64,000 nucleotides of DNA, taken from NCBI RefSeq assembly GCF_947490095.1, contig NZ_CANLFS010000006.1, forward strand, positions 94,760 through 158,759. Reading direction: 5' to 3'. Made by a program: the position numbers and the translations under genes. The notes under the pieces are model-generated. The model was given only the letters and a program-made list of their open reading frames with translations. It made no database searches and was not told the DNA's origin. The stretch comes from an uncultured Halomonas sp. (GTDB lineage: Bacteria > Pseudomonadota > Gammaproteobacteria > Pseudomonadales > Halomonadaceae). The first letter of the stretch is position 1; each line of letters starts with the position of its first letter. This document shows, piece after piece, positions 43,870-54,372 of the stretch.

Positions 43870-45261
43870 ATGCGCCAGCCCTTTACCCGTGAGCTCCAGG
43901 ACCTGCTCGAGCGGGGCCGCGACCGCCAGCTTCGCCTCGCCGTTACCGGCCTGTCCCGCGCCGGCAAGACCGCCTTTCTTACCTCCCTGGTCAACCAGCT
44001 GCGCCATGCCGGCCTGGAGGCGCACCTGGATCTGCTGCCCGCCGCCAGGGAGGGCCGCCTGCTGGGGGCCCGGCGCGTGAACCAGCAGGACCTGGGGGTG
44101 CCCCGCTTTCCCTACGACCAGGCGATGGCGGCCCTTTCCGCTACGCCGCCACGCTGGCCAGAGCCCACCCACGGCATCAGCGAGCTGCGCCTGACCATTC
44201 GCTACCGCCCGGCACGCCGTGGCCTGCTGGGAGGCGACTCCCGCCAGCTGACCCTGGACCTCTTCGATTACCCGGGCGAGTGGTTGCTCGACCTGCCGCT
44301 ACTGGGGCTCGACTACCCTGGCTGGTGCGCGCGCCAGCTCACCCTGGAAGGCCGGCAGCGCTCGACCCACTTTGCGGCCTGGCACGACGCCGTCGCAGGA
44401 CTCGACCTCGCCGCCGACGCCAACGAGGCGCAGCTGGCCGAGATCAGCGAACACTTCGCCGCCGGGCTTCGCAGCGCCCGGGAGGCGGGCTTCGCCGACC
44501 TGCAGCCCGGACGCTTCCTGCTGCCCGGGGAGCTCTCCGGCGCCCCGGTACTGCAGTTCTTCCCGCTACCCGGGGTAGGCGAGACGGATCCCGAACGGCT
44601 GGCCAACCTGCCCGAGTCGAGCAACTACGCCACCCTGGCGCGGCGCTTCCGCTATTACCAGCAGCATGTGGTGCGCCCCTTCTATCGCGACCATTTTCGA
44701 CGCTTCGACCGCCAGATCGTGCTGGTCGACCTACTAGGGGCGTTGAATGCCGGCCCCGAACGCTTCCAGGACCTCGCCCGGGCACTCGCCAACCTGATGC
44801 AGAGTTTCGATTACGGCCAGCGCAGCCTGCTCTCGCGGCTATTTGCCCCGCGTATCGACCGCCTGGCCATCGCCGCCACCAAGGCCGACCATGTCACCCC
44901 CGAGCAGCACCCCCACCTGGTGTCCCTGCTCGAGGCGCTGCTCGCCGAGCCGCTCAAGGACCTGCGCTTCGCCGATGTCCCCGTGCGCGCCCTGTCGCTG
45001 GCGGCGATCCGTGCCAGCGAGTCACGCGAGGTCGACACCCAGGGGCGTCACACCCCGGCACTGCGCGGCACCCGCCTGGACGGCGAACCCCTGCTGATAT
45101 ATCCCGGTGAGGTGCCCAAGCGCCTCCCCGACGACGCCTTCTGGGCCCGCCAGGGCTTCGATTTCCCGGCCTTCCGCCCACTGCCCATGGCCCACGGCGC
45201 CCTGCCCCATATCCGCATGGATGCGGCCCTCGACTGGCTGATCGGAGATAAACTGACGTGA
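43870..45261 (+). CDS. ycjX: YcjX-like P-loop GTPase (DUF463)
   Basis: A 463-residue protein of the YcjX family. The P-loop GLSRAGKT is at residues 27-34, and the family-specific LFDYPGEWLLDLPLL and IVLVDLLGALNAGPERF stretches are present, the latter in the switch/Walker B region. YcjX is a stress-induced (heat-shock/phage-shock-linked) protein of unclear role that binds guanine nucleotides. The family pairs it with YcjF, as here, where the two genes overlap by four bases. Confidence 0.93.
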   Translation: MRQPFTRELQDLLERGRDRQLRLAVTGLSRAGKTAFLTSLVNQLRHAGLEAHLDLLPAAREGRLLGARRVNQQDLGVPRFPYDQAMAALSATPPRWPEPTHGISELRLTIRYRPARRGLLGGDSRQLTLDLFDYPGEWLLDLPLLGLDYPGWCARQLTLEGRQRSTHFAAWHDAVAGLDLAADANEAQLAEISEHFAAGLRSAREAGFADLQPGRFLLPGELSGAPVLQFFPLPGVGETDPERLANLPESSNYATLARRFRYYQQHVVRPFYRDHFRRFDRQIVLVDLLGALNAGPERFQDLARALANLMQSFDYGQRSLLSRLFAPRIDRLAIAATKADHVTPEQHPHLVSLLEALLAEPLKDLRFADVPVRALSLAAIRASESREVDTQGRHTPALRGTRLDGEPLLIYPGEVPKRLPDDAFWARQGFDFPAFRPLPMAHGALPHIRMDAALDWLIGDKLT

Positions 45262-46301
45262 GTACACCGCGTGACCCTCTCCCCGGTCGGCGCTTCGCCC
45301 CCGACGCGCCGACCGCCTCGTCGACGGTGACGGACCCTCGCCCGCCCGAGGCCTTCGCCCACGACCTGCCGAGCCAGGCGCTGGCGCCTCGGGATGCGCC
45401 GCCCGAGCCGGCGCTGGAGGCCAGCCTGGGACGCCCGCGCAAACGACGCTGGGGGTTACTCGTGCTGCTTGGCGCCACCCTGGGACTCGGGGCCGTGGAG
45501 GCCGGCACCACCCTTTATGCGGCGAGCCTGGGGGGCGACTGGCTAGACGGCGCCTGGAGCCTGTTGCTGCTGCTCGCCTTGACGCTTGGCGGCTCGGCAC
45601 TGGGCCGAGAGCTGTGGCGGCTGCGCCGGCTGCGTCGCCATGACCGACTACGCGAGCGCCTGAGTCGGCTCCCCACTGCCTCCCGTCGCGAGGCCGACGC
45701 CACCGCCGATGCCCTGCGCCGCGCCTTGGGGCTGGATACCGACCACCCACATTGGCAGGCCTTCCTCGCCGCGAGACAGTCTCACCACGGGGCCGCCGAG
45801 CTCTACCCCCTCCTCGACCACCATCTGCTGGCGCCGCGGGACCGGGCGGCACGCCGCCTGATATCACGCATGTCCGGCGAGACCGCGGTCATGGTGGCGG
45901 TCAGCCCGCTCACCCTGGTGGATATGGCGCTGGTGGCCTGGCGCAGCCTGGCAATGGTCGACCGCCTGTGTCGCCTTTACGGGCTGGAGCTTGGCTATGC
46001 CGCACGGCTGCGCCTGCTGCGCGAGGTACTCCACCAGATGGCCTTCGCCGGCGCCACCGAGATGGCCGGCGACGCCGGGATGGAAATGCTCTCGATGAAC
46101 CTCGCCGGGCGCCTCTCCACCCGGGCCGCCCAGGGGCTCGGCATCGGCCTGACCAGCGCTCGACTGGGGCTGCGCACCCAGCGCCTGACTCGCCCACTGC
46201 CCTTCGACGAAGGCCAGGCCCCGCGCCTGGCCAACCTGCGCCGAGAACTGTGGCAACAGCTGCGTCGCCTCGAGACGGATGGCGAGCGCCGTCAGGATTG
46301 A
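45258..46301 (+). CDS. ycjF: YcjF-like inner-membrane protein (TIGR01620 family)
   Basis: A 347-residue protein with a soluble N-terminal stretch of about 65 residues rich in Pro and Arg, then two adjacent membrane helices (WGLLVLLGATLGLGAVEAG and LLLLLALTLGGSALG), then a charged cytosolic domain with VMVAVSPLTLVDMALVAWRSLAMV near residue 215. Both length and order match YcjF. It sits downstream of ycjX, overlapping it, and its stop codon lies inside an FNR/ANR box for the next gene. Confidence 0.92.
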   Translation: MSTPRDPLPGRRFAPDAPTASSTVTDPRPPEAFAHDLPSQALAPRDAPPEPALEASLGRPRKRRWGLLVLLGATLGLGAVEAGTTLYAASLGGDWLDGAWSLLLLLALTLGGSALGRELWRLRRLRRHDRLRERLSRLPTASRREADATADALRRALGLDTDHPHWQAFLAARQSHHGAAELYPLLDHHLLAPRDRAARRLISRMSGETAVMVAVSPLTLVDMALVAWRSLAMVDRLCRLYGLELGYAARLRLLREVLHQMAFAGATEMAGDAGMEMLSMNLAGRLSTRAAQGLGIGLTSARLGLRTQRLTRPLPFDEGQAPRLANLRRELWQQLRRLETDGERRQD

Positions 46302-46311
46302 TACAGATCAA
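46298..46311 (+). promoter_or_regulatory. Perfect FNR/ANR box upstream of uspA
   Basis: TTGAT-ACAG-ATCAA is an exact match to the FNR/ANR consensus TTGAT-N4-ATCAA. It overlaps the ycjF stop and lies 106 nt before the universal stress protein ATG. A possible -10 (CATCAT, about 46328-46333) lies at roughly the right distance for a class II site. Confidence 0.75.
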
Positions 46312-46417
46312 GCCTGCATCCGCCAGGCATCATGGAGCATGACCCCGGCGGGGAAAGTGGGTAGGCTCGAGAGGTACCCAGGCGGATTACTCTCCCCAGC
46401 CGACAAGGAGTCTCTCC

Positions 46418-46858
46418 ATGTATACCTCTATCCTGGTTCCCGTCGACGGCTCCGAACACGCCCAGAAGGCGCTCGCCGTGGCCTGCCAGCTGGCTCGCCA
46501 GGACGGCAGCACCCTGCATCTCGTGCATATCCCCGAGGAGCTCTCCCACGAGACCACCCTGGTATGGGGCATCGGCGCCATCGCCATCGAGGCCTCTCGC
46601 GAAGAGCGCGAAGAGGCCGGCAAGCAGGTGGCCAGCCGCGCCGCCGAGGCGGCTCGCGAGCAGGGCGCCACCCGGGTCGAAACCGTGATCGCCCAGGGCG
46701 ACCCGGCCCGGGCCATCCTCTCGGAGTCGCGCAAGCGTGGCGTCGATGCCATCGTCATGGGCAGTCGCGGCTTAAGCGACCTCAAGGGCTTCGTGGTCGG
46801 CAGCGTGTCTCACAAGGTGGCGCACACCGCCGAGTGCACGGTGATCACGGTCCGCTGA
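46418..46858 (+). CDS. uspA: Universal stress protein (UspA family)
   Basis: A 146-residue single Usp domain. VPVDGSEHAQKALAVACQLA at the start and the ATP-binding GSRGLSDLKGFVVGSVS (G-x2-G-x9-GS) at residues about 112-128 are both intact, so it belongs to the ATP-binding subgroup. AAGGAG precedes the ATG. The perfect FNR/ANR box upstream suggests induction under low oxygen, as is known for several Usp proteins of pseudomonads. It is followed by rnb without an obvious terminator. Confidence 0.93.
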   Translation: MYTSILVPVDGSEHAQKALAVACQLARQDGSTLHLVHIPEELSHETTLVWGIGAIAIEASREEREEAGKQVASRAAEAAREQGATRVETVIAQGDPARAILSESRKRGVDAIVMGSRGLSDLKGFVVGSVSHKVAHTAECTVITVR

Positions 46859-47015
46859 CCGCGTCTGTAGCAGATTTCCTGGCGGCATCGGTACGGCGTC
46901 TCGACGCGCCCTTTCCGACCAGCCGCCCATTCACGGCGTGCCCGCATGTCGCGTTTGGCGCGGCGCGCGGGAATCCGTATAGTGACCAGCCTACCCTCGC
47001 CACACGTTCGTGATC

Positions 47016-48956
47016 ATGCTGCAAAACAACGCCATGCTTGCCCAGCTCAAGCAACAGATTCGCTCTACCACCCCTCGTGTCGAGGGCGTGATCAAGGCCA
47101 CCGACAAGGGCTTCGGCTTCCTCGAGACCGACGAAGGCGATTCCTATTTTGTCCCCCCTCCCGCCATGAAGCAGGTACTGCATGGCGACCGCGTGGCAGC
47201 CGTGCTTCATGAGGAGGGAGAAAAGAAGAGCGTGGAGCCCGACACCCTGATCGAACAGGGGCTGGACCGCTTCATCGCCCGGGTCCAGAAGCGCGATGGC
47301 CGCCTGGCCGTGGTGGCCGACCATCCCTCCGTCAAGAACATGTTCAAGGCACGCATCAAGCGCAGCCTCGATGAGAACACCATCGGCGATGGCGACTGGG
47401 TCGTGGCACGCCTGGTGCGCCACCCCATGAAGGCCGATGACCGCGGCTTCTTCACCCAGATCGACGAACTGGTGGCCAAGGCCGACAACCCGGCCGTGCC
47501 GTGGCGCGTGACCCTCGCCCGCCACGCCCTGGAGCAGGAGTGCCCGGATGCCGGCGACGACTGGCCGCTGCGTGACGAGGCCCTCGAGCGCGAGGACCTG
47601 ACCGCCGAGCCGTTCTTTACCATCGACGGGGAAAAGACCCGCGACATGGACGATGCCCTGCGCATCGTGGCCCGGGCGGACGGCGGCTGGGACCTCAGCG
47701 TGGCCATTGCCGACCCCACCGCCTACATCGAAGAGGGTCACGCCGCCGACCTCGAAGCACGCACCCGCGCCTTCACCGTCTACCTGCCGGGGCAGAACGT
47801 CACCATGCTGCCCGAGCAGCTGGCCGACGACCTCTGCTCGCTGTGGGCAGACCAGGAGCGCCCCGTGCTGGCGTGCACGCTCACCGTGCATGCCGACGGC
47901 AGCCTGGGCGACTACCGCTTCTTTGCCGCCACGGCGATGTCCCATGCCCGGCTGGCCTATGACCGGGTCTCCGACTGGCTAGAGGGCCAGGGCGACTGGG
48001 CGCCGACAGACGCCATCGGCGAGCAGCTCAAGGCCCTGCGCGACCTCACCGAGGCACGCAGCGCCTGGCGCGCCGAGCACGCCCTGGTGTTCAAGGATCG
48101 CCCCGACTTCGTCTTCGACCTCGACAGCGCCGGCAATGTGCTGGAGATCCGCACCGAGGAGCGGCGCATCGCCAACCGCATGATCGAGGAGTCGATGATC
48201 GCCGCCAATGCCTGCTGTGCCGACCTGCTGGCAGCGCATGTGGGCCATGGCATCTTCAACGTGCATCGCGCCTTCGAGGAAGACAAGGCCGAGGCCGCCC
48301 AGGAATTCCTGGCCAGCCAGTCCATCGAGGTCGAGCGTGAGGCGCTGACCCAGCTGCCGCGCTACAAGGAACTCAAGCGCGAGCTGGAAGGCCGCGATGA
48401 CGCCTGGCTCGATGCCCGCCTGCGTCGCTTCCAGGGCTTTACCAGCATGTCCGCAAGGCCCGGCCCGCACTTCGGCCTGGGCCTTGCGGCCTACGCCACC
48501 TGGACCTCGCCGATCCGCAAGTACGGCGACATGGTCAATCATCGACTGATCAAGCGGGTCCTCAAGGGCGAGCAGGCGCCGGCGGAGGCGAGCCTCGAGC
48601 TCACCGAGCAGCTCACGGAGCGGCGGCGCCTCAACCGCATGGCCGAGCGCGACGTCAAGGACTGGCTCTATGTGCGTTATCTGACCCCCGCGGCCGAGTC
48701 CCAGGAGACCTTCGACGCCGAGATCATCCAGATCAACCGCGGCGGCATGCGTGTGCGCCTGACGGCCAATGGCGCCACCGCCTTCGTGCCCGCGCCGATG
48801 ATGCACAGCGAACGCAACAAGGTCGCCATCGACGACAAGGAAGGGCGCATCCAGATCGAGAGCGAGGAGCGTTACAAGCTCGGCGACCCGGTGCGCGTGG
48901 CGCTGGTCGAGGCCCGCGAGGAGACCCGCTCGCTGGTCGCGCGCCCGGCCGACTGA
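47016..48956 (+). CDS. rnb: Exoribonuclease II
   Basis: RNase II, which degrades single-stranded mRNA 3' to 5'. It has 646 residues (E. coli 644). Two cold-shock domains (about 1-165) begin with LAQLKQQIRSTTPRVEGVIKA. The RNB catalytic domain carries the metal aspartates in TIDGEKTRDMDDALRI (near residue 205) and the conserved FGLGLAAYATWTSPIRKYGDM (near 490). The S1 domain ends in SLVARPAD. The start at 47016 aligns with the E. coli N-terminus even though the ribosome site is weak; a GTG two codons earlier is possible. Confidence 0.95.
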   Translation: MLQNNAMLAQLKQQIRSTTPRVEGVIKATDKGFGFLETDEGDSYFVPPPAMKQVLHGDRVAAVLHEEGEKKSVEPDTLIEQGLDRFIARVQKRDGRLAVVADHPSVKNMFKARIKRSLDENTIGDGDWVVARLVRHPMKADDRGFFTQIDELVAKADNPAVPWRVTLARHALEQECPDAGDDWPLRDEALEREDLTAEPFFTIDGEKTRDMDDALRIVARADGGWDLSVAIADPTAYIEEGHAADLEARTRAFTVYLPGQNVTMLPEQLADDLCSLWADQERPVLACTLTVHADGSLGDYRFFAATAMSHARLAYDRVSDWLEGQGDWAPTDAIGEQLKALRDLTEARSAWRAEHALVFKDRPDFVFDLDSAGNVLEIRTEERRIANRMIEESMIAANACCADLLAAHVGHGIFNVHRAFEEDKAEAAQEFLASQSIEVEREALTQLPRYKELKRELEGRDDAWLDARLRRFQGFTSMSARPGPHFGLGLAAYATWTSPIRKYGDMVNHRLIKRVLKGEQAPAEASLELTEQLTERRRLNRMAERDVKDWLYVRYLTPAAESQETFDAEIIQINRGGMRVRLTANGATAFVPAPMMHSERNKVAIDDKEGRIQIESEERYKLGDPVRVALVEAREETRSLVARPAD

Positions 48957-49018
48957 GCCCCGTCGCCAAGCGGCAGTCGATACCTCATCAGGGCGGCCCA
49001 CGGGCCGCCCACAAGACA

Positions 49019-49046
49019 AAAAGGGCGCCCCGAGGGGCGCCCTTTC
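49019..49046. terminator. Bidirectional terminator between rnb and sucD
   Basis: An AAAGGGCGCCCC / GGGGCGCCCTTT stem flanked by A-runs on the left and T-runs on the right, located between the convergent rnb and sucD genes. It can serve both transcripts. Confidence 0.85.
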
Positions 49047-49074
49047 GTCTTGCTCTACGCGAGTCGTGCTCGGC

Positions 49075-49947
49075 TTACCAGCCGGTCACTGCCTTCAGCG
49101 CATCGCCGATCTCGGCCAGGGAGCGCACGGTCTTCACACCGGCGTCTTCCAGGGCGGCGAACTTCTCGTCCGCGGTACCCGTGCCACCGGAGATAATGGC
49201 ACCGGCATGGCCCATGCGCTTGCCGGGAGGCGCGGTAACGCCGGCGATGTAGGAGACCACCGGCTTGGAGACGTTGGCCTTGATGTAGGCGGCGGCCTCT
49301 TCCTCGGCGGTACCGCCGATCTCGCCGATCATCACGATCGCCTCGGTGGCCGGGTCCTTCTCGAACATCTCGAGGATGTCGATGAAGCTGGAACCCGGGA
49401 TCGGGTCACCGCCGATACCCACACAGGTGGACTGACCGAAGCCGTGATCCGTGGTCTGCTTGACCGCCTCGTAGGTCAGGGTGCCGGAGCGCGACACGAT
49501 GCCCACACGACCAGGCTTGTGGATATGGCCCGGCATGATGCCGATCTTGGTCTCGCCGGGAGTGATCACGCCCGGGCAGTTGGGACCGATCAGGCGTACG
49601 CCCAGCTCGTCACACTTGACCTTGACGTCGAGCATGTCGAGGGTCGGGATGCCCTCGGTGATGCACACGATCAGCTTGATGCCGGCGTTGGCGGCCTCGA
49701 GGATGGAGTCCTTGCAGAACGGGGCCGGCACGTAGATCACGCTGGCCTCGGCGCCGGTCGTCTCCACGGCTTCCTTGACGGTGTTGAACACCGGCAGGCC
49801 CAGATGCTCCTGGCCACCCTTGCCCGGGGTCACGCCGCCGACCATCTGGGTACCGTACGCAATGGCCTGCTCGGAGTGGAAGGTCCCCTGGCCACCGGTG
49901 AAGCCCTGGCAGATGACCTTGGTGCTCTTATCGATCAGGATGCTCAT
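49075..49947 (-). CDS. sucD: Succinyl-CoA synthetase alpha subunit
   Basis: ADP-forming succinate-CoA ligase alpha chain, 290 residues. It makes ATP from succinyl-CoA with SucC. CoA-binding [18 protein letters not shown] is at the N-terminus, and the phosphorylated active-site His is in [20 protein letters not shown] near residue 245. The start overlaps the sucC stop by one base (TAATG). Last gene of the sucA-sucB-lpd-sucC-sucD order. Confidence 0.97.
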   Translation of the reverse strand: MSILIDKSTKVICQGFTGGQGTFHSEQAIAYGTQMVGGVTPGKGGQEHLGLPVFNTVKEAVETTGAEASVIYVPAPFCKDSILEAANAGIKLIVCITEGIPTLDMLDVKVKCDELGVRLIGPNCPGVITPGETKIGIMPGHIHKPGRVGIVSRSGTLTYEAVKQTTDHGFGQSTCVGIGGDPIPGSSFIDILEMFEKDPATEAIVMIGEIGGTAEEEAAAYIKANVSKPVVSYIAGVTAPPGKRMGHAGAIISGGTGTADEKFAALEDAGVKTVRSLAEIGDALKAVTGW

Positions 49948-51113
49948 TACTTGCCCTCCGCTGCCTTGACTACCTGTTGAGCCGCATCGGTGAGGCTCTC
50001 GGCAGCGATAATGTTGAGTCCGCTGGATGCCAGCTTCTCGGCGCCCAGTTCGGCATTGGTGCCTTCCAGACGCACCACGACCGGTACATTGACACCGACC
50101 TGCTCGACGGCACCGATGATGCCCTCGGCGATCATGTCACAACGCACGATGCCGCCGAAGATGTTGACCAGCACGGCCTTGACGTTGTCGTCGGAGAGGA
50201 TCAGCTTGAAGGCCTCGGCCACGCGCTCCTTGGTGGCGCCGCCGCCGACATCCAGGAAGTTGGCCGGCTTGCCGCCGTGCAGGTTGACGATATCCATGGT
50301 GCCCATGGCCAGGCCCGCGCCGTTGACCATGCAGCCGATATTGCCATCCAGGGCCACGTAGTTGAGCTCCCACGCCGCCGCTTCGGCCTCGCGCTCATCC
50401 TCCTGGGAGGGGTCACGCATGGCCTGCAGGTCCGGATGGCGATAGAGGGCGTTGCCGTCCAGGCCCATCTTGGCGTCGAGGCAGTGCAGGTTGCCTTCGT
50501 CGGTGATCACCAGCGGGTTGATCTCGAGCAGCGCCAGATCCTTGTCGTGGAACAGCTTGGAGAGACCCAGGAAGATCTTGGTGAACTGCTTGACCTGGTC
50601 ACCCTTGAGGCCCAGGGCGAAGGCCAGCTCGCGCGCCTGGTAGGGCTGTGCACCCACCAGCGGATCGATCTCGGCCTTGAGAATCTTCTCGGGCGTCTCC
50701 TCGGCGACCTTCTCGATCTCGACACCGCCTTCGGTGGAGGCCATGAAGACCACGCGGCGGGTGCCACGGTCGACCACGGCACCCAGATAGAGCTCATCGG
50801 CGATATCGGTGCAGGTCTCGACCAGGATCTTGGCGACCGGCTGACCATTGGCGTCGGTCTGGAAGGTCACCAGGTTCTTGCCCAGCCACTGCTCGGCGAA
50901 GGTCTTGGCCTCCTCCGCGCTCTTGACCAGCTTGACACCACCGGCCTTGCCGCGACCACCGGCATGTACCTGGGCCTTGACGACCCACATCTCGCCGCCG
51001 ATCTTCTTGCAGGCTTCCGCGGCTTCCTCGGGGGTGTCCACGGCGAAGCCCTTGGACACCGGCAGGCCATAGTCTGCAAACAGCTGTTTGCCTTGATACT
51101 CGTGAAGGTTCAT
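49947..51113 (-). CDS. sucC: Succinyl-CoA synthetase beta subunit
   Basis: Nucleotide-binding and dimerising subunit, 388 residues (E. coli 388). [22 protein letters not shown] at the start, [19 protein letters not shown] near residue 43 (ATP-grasp) and [16 protein letters not shown] near 320 are all in place. The start at 51113 fits the family exactly; the ribosome site is weak. It lies 139 nt after lpd with no obvious separate promoter, so it is probably part of one long operon. Confidence 0.97.
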   Translation of the reverse strand: MNLHEYQGKQLFADYGLPVSKGFAVDTPEEAAEACKKIGGEMWVVKAQVHAGGRGKAGGVKLVKSAEEAKTFAEQWLGKNLVTFQTDANGQPVAKILVETCTDIADELYLGAVVDRGTRRVVFMASTEGGVEIEKVAEETPEKILKAEIDPLVGAQPYQARELAFALGLKGDQVKQFTKIFLGLSKLFHDKDLALLEINPLVITDEGNLHCLDAKMGLDGNALYRHPDLQAMRDPSQEDEREAEAAAWELNYVALDGNIGCMVNGAGLAMGTMDIVNLHGGKPANFLDVGGGATKERVAEAFKLILSDDNVKAVLVNIFGGIVRCDMIAEGIIGAVEQVGVNVPVVVRLEGTNAELGAEKLASSGLNIIAAESLTDAAQQVVKAAEGK

Positions 51114-51252
51114 CGATTCATGCCATTGGTTGCATGTGACTCGAACGGCGTCCCGCCTCATCCTCGCGGGACGGACACAAGGGACGCCACCGTCCCCCTC
51201 CGATGCATGGCCGGAAGGGGGCACGCCGCCCGCTGGGCGACGCTTGTTGTCC

Positions 51253-52734
<1,482 letters not shown>

Positions 52735-52755
52735 TCAACCGGCGGCTCATGCCGC

Positions 52756-54330
52756 TCAGATGTCCAGCAGCAAGCGTGCCGGATCTTCCAGCAGCTCCTT
52801 GATGGTCACCAGGAACTGCACCGCATCCTTGCCATCGATCATGCGGTGGTCATAAGAGACCGCAAGGTACATCATCGGACGGATTTCGACCTTGCCGTTC
52901 ACCGCCATGGGACGCTCCTGGATCTTGTGCATGCCCAGGATCGCGGTCTGCGGCGGGTTGATGATCGGCGTGGACATCAGTGAACCGAAGATGCCGCCAT
53001 TGGTGATGGTGAAGGTGCCGCCCTGCATCTCATCGATGCCGAGCTTGCCGTCACGGGCCCGCTTGCCGAAGTCGACGATGCCCTTCTCGACATCGGCAAT
53101 CTTCATGCTATCGGTGTCGCGCAGCACGGGTACCACCAGGCCACGGTCGGTCGAGACCGCCACGCCGATGTCCTGATAGCCGTGGTAGACGATATCGCTG
53201 CCGTCGATGGAGGCGTTGACGTCCGGGAAGCGCTTGAGCGCCTCGCTGGCCGCCTTGACGAAGAAGCCCATGAAGCCAAGCTTGACGTCGTGGGCCTTGA
53301 GGAAGGTGTCCTTGTACTGGGCACGCAGCTCCATCACCGCGCCCATGTCCACCTCGTTGTAGGTGGTCAGCATGGCGGCGGTCTGCTGGGCCTGGACCAG
53401 GCGCTTGGCGATGGTCTGGCGCAGACGGCTCATGGGCACGCGCTTCTCGGGACGCTCGCCTTCGACGACCGGTGCCGCCGCGGCGGCCTGGGTAGCCCCG
53501 CCGGACGCCTTGGCGCCGCCCTTGGCACTCTTGGCGGCAGACCCCGCCTTGACCGCGCGCTGCACGTCCTCCTTGAGGATGCGCCCGCCCTTGCCGGTAC
53601 CCTCGATCTTGCTGACATCCAGGTCGTGCTCGGCCACCAGCTTGCGGGCGGCCGGCGCGAGGATCTTGTCGCCGACCTTTTCGTCGCTGGCGCCATCATC
53701 GGCGGAGGCTCCCGGCTCGACGTCGGCGGCCGTGCTCGCCGCACCGCCGGCACCCTCGGCGAAGATCGCCAGTATCGCCTCGGATTCGACCTGGCTGCCC
53801 TCCTCGGCCTTGATCTCGGCCAGGGCACCGTCGGCGGGTGCGACGACCTCGAGCACCACCTTGTCGGTCTCGATCTCGGCCAGCACCTCGTCGCGCTTGA
53901 CCGCCTCACCGACCTGCTTGTTCCAGCTGGCAACGGTGCCTTCCTGGATCGATTCCGGGAAGGTCGGCGCCTTCACCTCATGCGTCTCGCCGCCGCCGGA
54001 AGCCGGCTTGTCGGCCTTGGTCTCGGACGCCTTCTCGGCCTCGGCATCATCCTTGTCGCCGCCCTGTGCCGACGCCTTGTCGCCCTTGGCCTCGCCTTCA
54101 CCGATGCGTCCCAGCACCTGCTCGGACGCCACGGTGTCGCCTTCTTCGACCAGCGTCTCGGCGAGAACGCCGGCCTCGGTGGCCAGCACCTCGAGCACGA
54201 CCTTGTCGGTCTCGATCTCGACGATCAGTTCGTCACGCTCGACGCTATCACCCGGCTGCTTGTGCCAGGCCGCGACGCTGCCTTCGGCAACGGATTCCGG
54301 AAAGGTTGGGGCCTTGATCTCGGTAGCCAT
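52756..54330 (-). CDS. sucB: Dihydrolipoyllysine-residue succinyltransferase (E2 of 2-oxoglutarate dehydrogenase), two lipoyl domains
   Basis: E2 core of the 2-oxoglutarate dehydrogenase complex, 524 residues, longer than the usual 405. The excess comes from a second lipoyl domain: [11 protein letters not shown] occurs at both Lys43 and Lys157, each inside a full biotinyl/lipoyl domain, joined by an Ala/Lys/Asp linker. The E3-binding domain follows (about 220-258, [22 protein letters not shown]), then the catalytic domain with [15 protein letters not shown] near residue 495. SucB of E. coli and most relatives has one lipoyl domain. The gene lies between sucA and lpd. Confidence 0.96.
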   Translation of the reverse strand: MATEIKAPTFPESVAEGSVAAWHKQPGDSVERDELIVEIETDKVVLEVLATEAGVLAETLVEEGDTVASEQVLGRIGEGEAKGDKASAQGGDKDDAEAEKASETKADKPASGGGETHEVKAPTFPESIQEGTVASWNKQVGEAVKRDEVLAEIETDKVVLEVVAPADGALAEIKAEEGSQVESEAILAIFAEGAGGAASTAADVEPGASADDGASDEKVGDKILAPAARKLVAEHDLDVSKIEGTGKGGRILKEDVQRAVKAGSAAKSAKGGAKASGGATQAAAAAPVVEGERPEKRVPMSRLRQTIAKRLVQAQQTAAMLTTYNEVDMGAVMELRAQYKDTFLKAHDVKLGFMGFFVKAASEALKRFPDVNASIDGSDIVYHGYQDIGVAVSTDRGLVVPVLRDTDSMKIADVEKGIVDFGKRARDGKLGIDEMQGGTFTITNGGIFGSLMSTPIINPPQTAILGMHKIQERPMAVNGKVEIRPMMYLAVSYDHRMIDGKDAVQFLVTIKELLEDPARLLLDI

Positions 54331-54372
54331 GTCGTATCCCTTGTAAGTTCTGTCTCGTCCCGGTGGGCGCCA

